Assembly: GCA_001632435.1 (NCBI GenBank)
Contig: KV424015.1
Location: forward strand, 1 to 64,000
From: Calocera cornea HHB12733
Taxonomy: Eukaryota > Basidiomycota > Dacrymycetes > Dacrymycetales > Dacrymycetaceae
Length of the DNA: 64,000 nt
Direction: 5' to 3'
Shown: positions 1 through 9,663 of the stretch, one piece after another
How positions within the stretch are numbered: position 1 is the stretch's first letter
How the letters are laid out: each line of letters starts with the position of its first letter
The notes under the pieces: generated by a model
The model's database searches: none
What the model was told of the DNA's origin: nothing
Seen by the model: the letters and a program-made list of their open reading frames with translations, nothing else
Program-made: the position numbers and the translations under genes

Positions 1-1245
1 AAGGCTCAGGCGGAAGAAATGTAGTACATACTATACCTCTGCATATGTTCATACCTCCTGTTGAAGAATGATATCCTTTTTACTTGCCTGAAAATGTTTT
101 CCGGGCGCTGACAGTTCAAACTGTCAGCCAAACTGTCAGCGCCCCCATAGCCCCAATTAAGCAGGAACCAGGCCCTTTCACACACCTCAACCAGTCCTGA
201 AACACACATTTAGGGAATTAAAACATATTTTATTAGTACATAAAGTATTTTATTTATACAAAAAAATAAATTAAAAAAAAACCCAGACGCTGCAGCAGCG
301 CCTGGGACCTGTGGAAGCGCGCGTCAGTGGACCCCTATGGCATGCCGCGTCCAGCGCGCTGCACCGCCACAGGGGTCCAAGCCGCCGCGCCGCGCAGGCT
401 CAGGCGCGCGGCAGACCCTGAGAGGGTTAGCTGCCGCCTTACGGTTTTGCTGATGTACGGCGAGGTTATCCGCGGTCTAAGTAGTCACAAACAGTATACC
501 GCTCAGGCACGGTTTCTCCACTTCCCTTCGCCGCATCTCTCCCGAGACCAACAAGATCCATTGCTGTCCACCCTGTGCATGCCGGATGTAGTTCGTAATC
601 CTTGATCGTTCTAATGCTGCAATTCGCTTCCCCGAATTGCCTCTTGGACTAGGTCACATTTTGTACAATCGGCAAAGTCGTGGTCTCATATATTATACAT
701 AACCTCGATCCAATGTTCCCTCCTCAATCGAGCTTCCCACCAACTCCATGACCTTTGTCCAAACATCTAGTCTCCTCCGACAGGATGTATTGATCCCACT
801 CAACTGTCTTACTCGCTCTGCTGCTCTGGGTGTATAACGTACCCGCATTCCGACCCTCCCTGTTTCGGCCTGCCCAACAGCTGGAGAGCCCTGCCTCTGT
901 GCGTGATCCTGGTTCTCTACCGCGAGTGATGTCAGTGATACCTTTGCTCCTGATCTGGATGTAGTGGAAGGTGACGGCCCCAATAACTATATTGCAGCGT
1001 GCGCACCCGATTTCTATTGCGGGAACAATGGCGCTCATCACCCAAAAAAACAGCTGAGGCACCGCGCGGCAGAAGCGCTGCCGCTCGAGAAGTGGGTATC
1101 GCAACCCCCCAAGTCTGCCGCGCCGCAGAATTACATGGAAGCACCTAGAGCATGGCAGAACTTCCATGCCGCGCCAGACACCAACGACCATGAATGCTTC
1201 AGTCAGCCCTAACACCCCACCTCGCTTGTTTAAGGCACGGATAGC
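1..1245. other. No gene seen; AT-rich patch and hairpins
   Basis: No reading frame here looks like a protein I recognise. A perfect 14-bp inverted repeat (103-116 and 131-144, core CTGACAGTT) forms a hairpin. Positions about 196-285 are strongly AT-rich in otherwise GC-rich DNA. A second imperfect 12-bp inverted repeat flanks a GC-rich loop (329-340 and 367-378, GGACCCCT/AGGGGTCC). These look like repeat or transposon debris, but no element family can be named. Confidence 0.4.
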
Positions 1246-1763
1246 ATGTGGCACTGGTGGCAGACTATTGCGGCATTGACGGCATATGCGGTGGCCTCAA
1301 TAGCTCTTGCTTCACCGCAGCCCCATGGTTCCATGATCAGTCAGAGACGTCTTGCTATAGTGCGTGGATAATCACTATCATTATCCTCGTCTCCATCCTA
1401 ATTAGAGCATAGTACAGTATACATGCAATTAGCAGTGAAAACAGTGACGGAACAGGAGTGTGCAGTCTATCTCCCACAGGAGGAACGCGCCGGCGAGCAC
1501 AAGAGCAGTTTCCGATCGGGCCGACGTCGTGCCGCCGTAAACAAGATGTGCTGTGCGTGACGAATGGAGGAGCGGAGTGCGTGGATGTGAGCGGCGATTT
1601 CGGAAATTGTGGAAGATGCGGGCAAGACTCCGGTGCCACCGAGGGAGCGGATACTGTCGAGGGCCAGATGGGAATGTGTGTGATCTGGAGCTGCAGGAGG
1701 GGCTGGTCCTTGGTCGGGAATGAGTACATCCGCACAAGCTCAACCATGTATGCCTTGAACTGA
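1246..1763 (+). CDS. Possible PriA-like cysteine-rich secreted protein (may be a remnant)
   Basis: An ATG at 1246 starts a peptide with a convincing signal-peptide profile: Trp-rich start, an Ala-rich hydrophobic stretch, then an A-L-A-S-P cleavage-like site. Downstream, about 1450-1763 encodes a cysteine-rich stretch containing CVDVSGDFGNCGRCG, then spaced cysteines and a W-S-C-R-R-G-W segment before a stop. That spacing (C-V-D, D-x-x-x-C-G-x-C, C-x-x-x-S-C) recalls the PriA-like cysteine-rich secreted proteins of basidiomycetes. An intron with GTGCGT near 1369 and an acceptor near 1436 would join the parts, but the obvious pairing does not keep frame. It is therefore either a gene with a splice I did not resolve or a decaying copy. 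Family role is unknown beyond secretion. Confidence 0.38.
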
Positions 1764-1975
1764 ACCAGAACGTGTCACATTGAGGATGCCGCCTGCGACG
1801 CCGGAGATGAGTGCGGGACGCAACTGCAGAATCCGAGACACAGTGGTACCTGGCACGTTGTTCTGTTGCGCTGCGGATGCCCTTCTCTCATTTCACACGA
1901 AATACAAGTCATAGCAGCGGCTCTAGTTCATGCCGGTGATAAATGAGCCAGCACCGTGTTTCGGCCGCAACCTGC

Positions 1976-1985
1976 CCTCGATGAC
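1976..1985. repeat. Target-site duplication, left copy
   Basis: The sequence CCTCGATGAC directly precedes the left inverted end of the element at 1986. An identical copy follows its right end at 2474-2483. A 10-bp duplication is typical of Mutator-like transposases. Confidence 0.85.
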
Positions 1986-2473
1986 GAGTTATCTTCTAAA
2001 ATACGTCGAAATTTGGGCCAAAAATCTAGAATACGCTAGGGTCCAATAGTAATCTACAATGCGGCACATCTCTACGGTCGCACAGTGAGCTGTTGCTCAT
2101 CAAATTGAAATTTTCGCCAATTAAACTGCATAGAAAACAGCTTGCCCGTTGACTGTAGTGTCTCATCAATTATAGATACGATTTTAGACAGACATACATG
2201 ACTTAAAGGGACACTGTTGCAGATCTCTGCAGGCAACTTAAGAGTTTTGCCTGACTCAGTGATCCCAGCCTTTTTAAATTTCTCGAGGGATACCAAAACC
2301 AGCTGACAATATGCTGGGAGGTTCTGCAGTGCAGAAATCCAAGAAAAATCTCCATTTGATGAGCAACAGCTTAGTGCATAACCGTAGAGATGTGCCGCAT
2401 TGTAGATTACTATTGGACCCTAGCGTATTCTAGATTTTTGGCCCAGATTTCGACGTATTTTAGAAGATAACTC
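1986..2473. mobile_element. Mutator-type MITE with ~120-bp terminal inverted repeats
   Basis: The 488-bp element begins GAGTTATCTTC and ends with its reverse complement. Left arm 1986-2105 and right arm 2354-2473 are nearly identical as inverted copies: the first 93 bp differ at one site, then an 8-bp block differs, then they match again to about 120 bp. It is flanked by a perfect 10-bp direct repeat (1976-1985 and 2474-2483). Long inverted ends plus a 9-11-bp duplication are the hallmarks of Mutator-like elements. The interior is too short for a transposase and has no credible gene, so it is non-autonomous. It sits about 60 bp beyond the stop codon of the NmrA-like gene, probably within that transcript's 3' region. 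The near-perfect ends suggest a fairly recent insertion. Confidence 0.9.
2354..2473. repeat. Right terminal inverted repeat of the MITE
   Basis: Reverse complement of 1986-2105, with one mismatch in the outer 93 bp and a divergent 8-bp patch further in. Confidence 0.88.
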
Positions 2474-2483
2474 CCTCGATGAC
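2474..2483. repeat. Target-site duplication, right copy
   Basis: CCTCGATGAC, identical to 1976-1985. Confidence 0.85.
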
Positions 2484-2543
2484 GGTTCTGAGCCCGCAAC
2501 AACACAACTCCTTTAGTCACTGGACTGATCTGGTACACGTCGT

Positions 2544-3576
2544 CTAAGCTTTTGCCCCGCCTGACAACAGAAGCTCCTTCAAAATCGTGTCGGGGTGCCA
2601 GTCCGGATACGAGTCATTGCTGAGCTCATCCGACTTTCCAACGACCCCATTTCCAGCCTCGAATCCGAGGAACATCGCCGCTCGGAAGTTGGTGGGATCT
2701 TTCGCGACCGTCTCGCGAAGCGACTGCACCGGCTCACGTGTGATGTCGAGCTTCTTGCCTGTAGCAGCTTCGTACTGCTGAAGAATGTCCACGTGCGTCT
2801 GGGCCGCATATCAGAGGTAGCCGTCACACTGCGATGTCGGAACTTACAGCCCGCTCTGCCTCAATGCGGAAGATGGCATTCTCCAACTTCGACGATGACA
2901 AGGAGGTAAGGACATGCACCACATAGCGTGCGATGTCAGGGCGGCTCGTGAACGAGACCAGATTGTTGCCGGTCCCTGCCAGATTGACTTTGCCATTGGG
3001 AAGATCGAAGCCAAGGTCCCTTAGGGAACCGTCATGATCAGCGGTCTCGATGTCGCAACGGAGGCACTCACGGGCCGAAGGAAGTGTCCGTGAACGCCCC
3101 GGTGAAGAAGAGCGCGTATGGCAGTCCCATCTGCTCGAGTGCCAGCCTCTGCGAGTTCTTCAGACCCCATAGCCCCGTCGTGCCGCCAATGGTGGGCATG
3201 CCGAACTCGGAGGGGACAAAGAGCTTGACACCGTTGTCCTTGGCTATGCGGGCCAACGCGGTTTGCATGGGAACAGCTGGCTTCCCGACTGTAGAGATGA
3301 TCACGTCCATGCCACGGAGGACGGTGGAGAGCGGCTTGAGGTTGTCGTAGTCGAGCGCGATAAGCTGGGCTCCTTCAGAGGAGAAACGTTCGAGTCCAGC
3401 GACCTGATCGGTGATAGGTATTCGGACTATATGCGTGCTAAGATGTTGCTCACCGAGCGCGACAGAATGGCGACCTCGCCGACTTTCCCTAGCACCTTCT
3501 GTTTCAACAACTCGTGGACGATAAAACTCCCCAGACCACCTGCCCCCACCACAACAAAATTCTTGAAGAGCGACAT
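2544..3576 (-). CDS. NmrA-like / isoflavone-reductase-like NAD(P)-binding protein
   Basis: Four exons on the minus strand give a protein of about 296 residues, the usual family size. The ATG at 3574-3576 opens MSLFKNFVVVGAGGLG, a Rossmann beta strand with the glycine-rich G-x-G-x-x-G turn that binds NAD(P). Introns of 50, 52 and about 50 nt keep frame. Exon 2 carries the D-V-I-I-S-T-V-G strand and the L-F-V-P-S-E-F-G motif common to NmrA and isoflavone-reductase-like proteins. The C-terminal exon is a helical cap ending in L-L-L-S-G-G-A-K-A. The family includes redox-sensing repressors and small-molecule reductases; nothing here decides between them. The classical short-chain Tyr-x-x-x-Lys pair is not evident. 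Expected location is cytosolic. Confidence 0.88.
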
Positions 3577-4584
3577 AATCAACGTGGACAAGTGGAAGAA
3601 GAACCAATGAGGTGTAGGTCGATGTCGAGGACAGCGTTGGCTACATCGTGGCCGTATATGCTGAGTGATCCAAGGAAGAGATGGATTGTCGAACAACGTT
3701 CAGGCACATTTATGCCCAGCGATCAAGTCTATCTGCTGTCGTCGACTTCCTTAAATGCTGATGCGAATAGCTAGCACTTACAGCAGTCGTGCTTCCAAGA
3801 AAGCGGTTTCCTGATTAGGTGCCTGTGCTGCTGGCAGCTAGCAAATGCGCCCGCGGCGCGGCCTCCCATGGCATCCATAGATGGATAGGTAGACAAGTCC
3901 ACGGCCTTCTGTTTGCATATGTGTGCGGTCCAGGGCAGAGTACATCCCCCGGCATTTGCGGACGGTCGCCGGCGCTTTGCATGGTCGCGCTTCCGAGACT
4001 AGACTGTTTCAGATGTCGATGCCAACATAGCGAATCACAACATAGTAGATTAAGCAGCAACTTAAAGCACAATACAGCGGACAAGCGGCGTTCGTGGCAG
4101 GATGCCAGTGGTCAACTCACAGTGCCATGAGTCGGGCGGTGGTGATGATGGGAATCAACGTCATTTGTCCGAAGTCGGAGTGCGGGACCAAAAGTGGGCA
4201 AAGGAAGCGGGGGCAAACTTGTTTATGGGCGATCCAGGGGAAAACGGAGGCACGCGGTGGGCAGCGCGAAAGCCGCCAGTGCACCGCATCCCACCATCGA
4301 ATATCACCTCTTAGACAACGTCTGCTCTCGGGCGCCAAAATCCACCAGTGCATATAAGTGATCACAGCCAGAGTTATCGGTGAGTTGGCACGCCTTATCG
4401 TTGTGTAAACGCGCCGCATTCGGCGTGTGAGCACACGACACACTTCACGCAACAAATCACCTCTAACGCGTGTCCTTCTCCTAACAGACCCTTATCCTCC
4501 CTCAAGCTTGCCGCCACCGTCATCCACCCACAACCTCTCCACATCACCGCATCTTATTGCCATACAAAACTATTTCCAATCACG
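3577..4584. other. Intergenic, divergent promoter region
   Basis: About 1 kb between the divergent NmrA-like gene and the PP2A subunit gene. I see no credible gene and no clear repeat. It presumably holds both promoters; pyrimidine-rich tracts lie at about 4490-4560 just before the PP2A start. Confidence 0.5.
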
Positions 4585-6685
4585 ATGGATCACGACGAGC
4601 TGTATCCCATCGCAATTCTGATCGACGAGCTCAAGTCGGACGACATCACCCTCCGGCTCAACGCCATTCATCGCATATCCACCATCGCCCTCGCACTCGG
4701 TCCCCAGCGCGCTCGCGAGGAGCTCATTCCTTTCCTTCAAGAGAGCCTTGATGATGAAGACGAAGTATTGCTAGCTCTTGCAGATGAGCTTGGGAGGGGT
4801 CTGGAGGATCAGCTGGGTGGGAAGGAGTACGCGTATCTGTTGCTGGGACCTTTAGAGAACCTCGCGGCGGTGGAGGAGACGCTGGTGCGAGAGAAGGTAC
4901 GTGCATCCTTGCAATGTTTCATTGAGTGCATGCATTACCAGTACTACGGGTGGTGATTACTGGGCGCATATACGCGTTTTTCGTTGCTATCATACGCGCT
5001 TGGAATATGTGCTGACACTACACCCAGGCGACCGAGTCGATGTGCAAAATCTGCGCTGTCCTCGTACCTCCACAACAGGAAGAATACTTCGTCCCTCTAT
5101 TGAAGCGGCTATCCTCCGGAGAGTGGTTCACAAGCCGAACGTCCGCTTCTGCGCTCTACGCGCCCGTCTACCCTCACGTCAGCGAAGGTACGAAGGCTGA
5201 GCTCCGCAAGGGCTTCCAACAGCTCGGCGCCGATGACACGCCTATGGTACGCAGGGCGGCGGCGAAGCATCTCGGCGTGAGTTTGGGCTGTTTCTGACTC
5301 GATAGCTCGCGTGCTGACGCGACGTATCGCAGCCATTCACAAAAACGCTCGCGAAAGAGCACGTCATTTCAGACGCGATCCCCGTCTACCGCCGGCTCGC
5401 ATCCGACGACCAGGACTCTGTCAGGCTACTTACCGTGCAGGACCTAATCACCATCGCGCAGCTGCTCAGCCATGCGGAGGTCAAGGACCAGCTGCTGCAG
5501 TCTATCAGGCAGTCGGTAGGGGACAAGAGCTGGCGAGTCAGGTACATGGTCGCGAACCATTTTGTAGAGGTTCGTCCTGCTCCGCTATATGTGGGGTGCG
5601 TCTCACAGCCGTGGCACAGCTGGCGGAGGCTGTAGGCAAGGAGATCGTACAAGACGAGATGGTCAACGCATACGTCCAGTTGCTGAAGGACAACGAGGCG
5701 GAGGTTCGGACAGCAGCTGCTGGACAGCTCCCGGGCTTTGGCAAGCTACTCGACCCGGATGTCATCCTTACGCGTATCCTGCCCTGCGTGCGTGACCTGT
5801 CGACGGACACGTCGCAGCACGTCAGGGCGGCGCTCGGTAAGGAGATCAGCGGGTTGGCACCGCTGCTCGGGAAGGAGGCGACGATCGAGCAGCTGCTGCC
5901 CCTGTTCCTACTTCTTTTGAAGGACGAATTCCCTGACGTCCGACTAAACATCATCAGCAAGCTGGAACAGGTCAATTCTGGTACGGATCATCACGTAGAG
6001 CGGAGTAGCATGGGCTAATGGGACTGGCAGTCATCGGCATCGACCTGCTTTCGCAGTCGCTCCTTCCTGCTATCGTTGAGCTCGCCGAGGACAAGCAATG
6101 GCGTGTCCGTCAAGCGATCATCGAGTACATCCCCCTGCTGGCCACGCAGCTCGGCGTGCAGTTCTTCAATGATCAGCTGAGCAACCTCTGCATGCAATGG
6201 CTTGGCGACACGGTCTTCTCGATCCGCGAGGCGGCGATCATCAACCTGAAGAAGCTGACGGAGGTGTTCGGCGTGGACTGGGCCAAGACGACCATCGTAC
6301 CCAAGGTGCTGGCCATGGGGAACCACCCCAACTACCTGTACAGGATGACCACCATCTTCGCGATCACGGTGCGTGGCGTCCTTGCCGTTACTGACCCAAC
6401 CCTCATCCCTGCCAGACCCTTGCGCCCGTGCTGAACCTCGAGGTCATCCGCGACCTCGTCCTGACGACCGTGGTGCAGCTGGTGGGCGACCCGATCCCGA
6501 ACATCCGGTTCAACGTTGCCAAGGCGCTCGAGGTGATCTCGGAGAACCTGTCCTCGTCGGCAGAAGGCCGCGAGCTCGTGCGCACACGGATTCTCGTCCA
6601 GCTCGAGACGCTCCGGAACGACAACGACGCGGACGTGAGGTACTTTGCGATGCGCGCCCTAGATAGGGCCGCCGCGAGGAAATGA
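4585..6685 (+). CDS. TPD3: PP2A scaffolding A subunit (PR65), HEAT-repeat protein
   Basis: Five or more short introns interrupt a protein of about 585 residues made of tandem HEAT repeats from end to end. This is the length and architecture of the PP2A structural A subunit. It starts [19 protein letters not shown], matching the family N-terminus, where the Y/L-P-I-A-x-L-I-D-E-L motif is diagnostic. Later repeats include D-K-S-W-R-V-R-Y, then D-K-Q-W-R-V-R-Q-A, and N-H-P-N-Y-L-Y-R near the end. The A subunit is the horseshoe scaffold that joins catalytic C and regulatory B subunits of protein phosphatase 2A in cytosol and nucleus. The stop follows R-A-A-A-R-K. First exon ends at 4896 before GTACGT. 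A single-copy housekeeping gene is expected. Confidence 0.95.
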
Positions 6686-7632
6686 GGACCGAACCCCGGG
6701 AATCCGAAATAGACTCGAGGCGCGCCCTAATCCCCGGTCCTCCCAGCTTATGGCGTGCGGCAGACGGCGGGCGGTGTCTGTATCCCTGACGTGATTCAAG
6801 GACGTTCTAGTTTAGCCCCCCCTCGCGATAGTGGCGTTCTGATGGTTGTGTGCCGTGCGCTGGAGGAGATGCTTCCTTCCCTACCTACCTATACCCGTGT
6901 CGGCCGCCCCTTGGCGTTGTCCCGGCTTTCTACGTGTCCGAAGACGAATAGCCTACAGGAGAAATGGCATAGTAAATACAACGCATGACCTAGCGAACCG
7001 TGCGGAGCCGCGCCGAGCGCCAGCTGCCAGCGTCCGAGGAGCAGCACAGCACACTTCAGTTATCGTCGCCTTGACGTGTTGCGCGGGGCCCTTCCTGCGC
7101 TCCCGCATCGCCGTACCTGGCGGGCCCGCAGAAGCGCGAAGACACCTTTCTGCGTTCTGCGAGCTATCGCCGTCTTCCTCTCAGATCCACGGCGCCCGTA
7201 CGATGCTGTTCCTGGTTGATGTCTGCTGCTCTGCGCCCCTTGGCTTGGTTGATGGGCTTGTACGATACTGTACCGCTGACAGGGCGGCCTCCGCAGAGGA
7301 ACGGCGCTGCGGCTGGGTGCGTCGGGGCGTTCTCGCCCGCCGCTCGCGAGCGAACAAGGCTATAAAGCCCATGTTCCCTCAGGCCGAGGCGACCTGGGCC
7401 CGGTTTCACGCGAACGGTGATGCTCCATCTGGCCCGCCAGGCCCGCCTTGCCACGCGTCCATTCGCCTTCTCTCTCCCATCTGCCCTCGCCGTGCGACCC
7501 GCTCCTCGAGCCGGGTATATAACCCACCCCCCGCCGCTTGCCCTTCCCTTTGCCCCCCCATCTCGTGCGCAGCTGCACCAGCTTGCCCCCGCAACCCAGC
7601 CCACCCAAGCTCAGGAAGGAGAAGAGGGAGAG
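6686..7632. other. Intergenic; promoter of the acyltransferase
   Basis: About 950 bp with no supported gene. Two TATA-like boxes occur, TATAAAG at 7361-7367 and TATATAA at 7516-7522. They could drive alternative transcript starts for the downstream acyltransferase gene. Confidence 0.5.
7516..7522 (+). promoter_or_regulatory. TATA-like box before acyltransferase gene
   Basis: TATATAA about 110 bp upstream of the preferred ATG at 7633. A second candidate, TATAAAG, lies at 7361-7367, ahead of an upstream in-frame ATG at 7420. Confidence 0.45.
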
Positions 7633-9663
7633 ATGCCCGACCCCGCCCCGACAGACAGCGGCAACCCGTTCGAGGCGCTCATCCCCCTCGTCGAGCCCTA
7701 CCTCGCCGCAGCGACGGACGTGACGACGATCACCGCGGACGACCCGCGCTACAAGCTGCTGGAGGAGAAGCACGAGTGGCGCCTTGTTGAGGGGCTGAAG
7801 GATACTTATGTCAGGTAGGTGCAGGGTTATCTCTGCGTGACGTGGGCCGGGCTGAAGGGAGGTACAGGCCGACTATTGGAAGCGAGCAGGTTTGGGCACT
7901 CATGAAGCTGCTCATGGGAGAGTGCGTCTTCTCGTACGATGTCAATGTAGATAGTATTGACTGTTCTACCTAGGCTGCTCAACGCCGCTATCGGCGCGTC
8001 GTTCCACACGACTTACGACACGGAGACACTCAAAGTGCGCTTGCTGGAGGGCATCATGCGGCTCAGGTGCGCGTGCCACCCGGCTCCCCGCCATTGCTGA
8101 CCGGCATCAAGGTTCCACTCGCCCCTCGTCGCCGCGTCCATGGTGCGCGACTCAGAGACGAGCCTAGACCAACACTGGAGCTATACCTGCGCGCCCTCCC
8201 CTTCCGCGGTCCGGCACTGGGCCGAGCAGGTCCTGCACGTCGTGGACGACCCGATCACGCTGGACGAGTTCACACACGTCGCGGCCGCCCCGCTGCCAGA
8301 GGTGCACGACGACGGCCACCCGTCGCTGTTCGCCGTGTACCTGCTTACGAACGTGTACCCGGGCCAGGACAGGATGGCCGTCTTCGTCGACGGCGCGCAT
8401 ACGCTCATGGACGGCCACTCGGGGCTCGACTGCCTGGCTCAGCTGCTCAGCTACGTCGTCAGCCCGGAGAAGACGCCCGAGGCGGCGAACCTGCCGTGGG
8501 GCAGGGAGTGGACGAACCTCCCGCCCGCGACGTTCGAGGCGCTTGGAGGGCTCCCGGAGAGCTTCAAGACGGAGGGGCTGGCGCTGATGCGCGAGTACTG
8601 GGCGCTGACGGGCAAGGACGTCGTGCGTCCTTTTGTGCCTTGACGGACGCTGGGCGTGGCTGCTGACAGCAAGCCTGGAAACTTAGACGCGCCATTCCCT
8701 CAAGCCGCAGCGGGTGATGCCCATCACGGCCAAGCCGGAGTACGCCGTCCGCGTCATCGACAGCGCGACGACGGGCAAGCTGCTCGCGCGGCTCAAGCAG
8801 CTCAAGTACTCCCCCACGACGCTCATCGACGCCGCCAAGGTGCTTGCCGAGCTCCGGCTCAACCCGATCCCGGACGAGGAGCGCGACTCCGTCTACTTCC
8901 GATATGGTGTCGTGTGCGCTCTTCCGTTCGCTCAAGTGGGTGGGAGATGAGCGCTGATCACCGGTGCGCGCAGGGTCAGCCTGAGGCGGTACCTCAAGTA
9001 CGATCCTAGGACGTACATCACCTCGTGCCTCACGTTTATCGCGAACGAGCTCCCCGTGTCTGCGATCCCGCAGGACGGGACAGAGGAGGATCGCATGATC
9101 CAGGTCATGGACGCGGTGAACAAGCAGTACGTGCGGTGGGCGTCCGAGCCGCTGCTCCCCTTCATCGGCGCGGCGCAGACGACGCTCGAGCACCCGATCA
9201 TCATGGTCATGAAGCAGATGGCGGCGAACCACTACATTGGCCTGCACTCCAGTGTCGGCCTGATCGAGAGCATCCTCCCCACCCGCTGGACAGACAGCAC
9301 AGGCACAGAGGTCATCCGCATTGATGACGTCAAGTTTGGCCATCGCAAGGCCGGGCCTCCCCCGTACGTCCTCCCACTCCCGCAACTCTGTTCGTCGCCG
9401 TCGCCCTTTGGCTCATTTGTTCATGTCATATGCGTAGTGCCATGGTCTCTTTCACAGTGAACGGCCGCATACACATACAGATCATGGTGCGTCATTCCCG
9501 TGCCAGCTCCTGGCGTGGGCACAAAGTCATCTCATGACTCGTCAGTATGGGGATCACTGGAATACCGCCTACATCAACCAGTATCTCGACGAAATCGAGC
9601 GAAACATGCGCCTGATCCTCGATGGCACAGGCTCGGCCGCCGGAATCTCCGCCCACCTGTAGC
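7633..9663 (+). CDS. CoA-dependent (condensation-like) acyltransferase
   Basis: Eight exons give about 480 residues. The centre has AHTLMDGHSG, matching the HxxxDG active-site signature of condensation-like acyltransferases (trichothecene 3-O-acetyltransferase, alcohol acetyltransferase and NRPS condensation domains). In this fold the His acts as general base to transfer an acyl group from CoA to an alcohol or amine. The C-terminal exons (F-T-V-N-G-R-I-H-I-Q-I-M-Y-G-D-H-W-N) correspond to the channel-lining strand near the end of the fold. The usual C-terminal D-F-G-W-G loop is not evident. I chose the ATG at 7633 (MPDPAPTDSG); an in-frame ATG at 7420 would add an Arg-rich, acid-free leader. 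The substrate cannot be predicted and no biosynthetic cluster partners are obvious. Three short TAGCCTG repeats overlap the stop. Confidence 0.8.

Noticed and set aside
724..1254. 176-codon minus-strand open frame
   Set aside because: Composition looks random, no domain, and it overlaps the better-supported signal-peptide exon on the other strand only at its edge.
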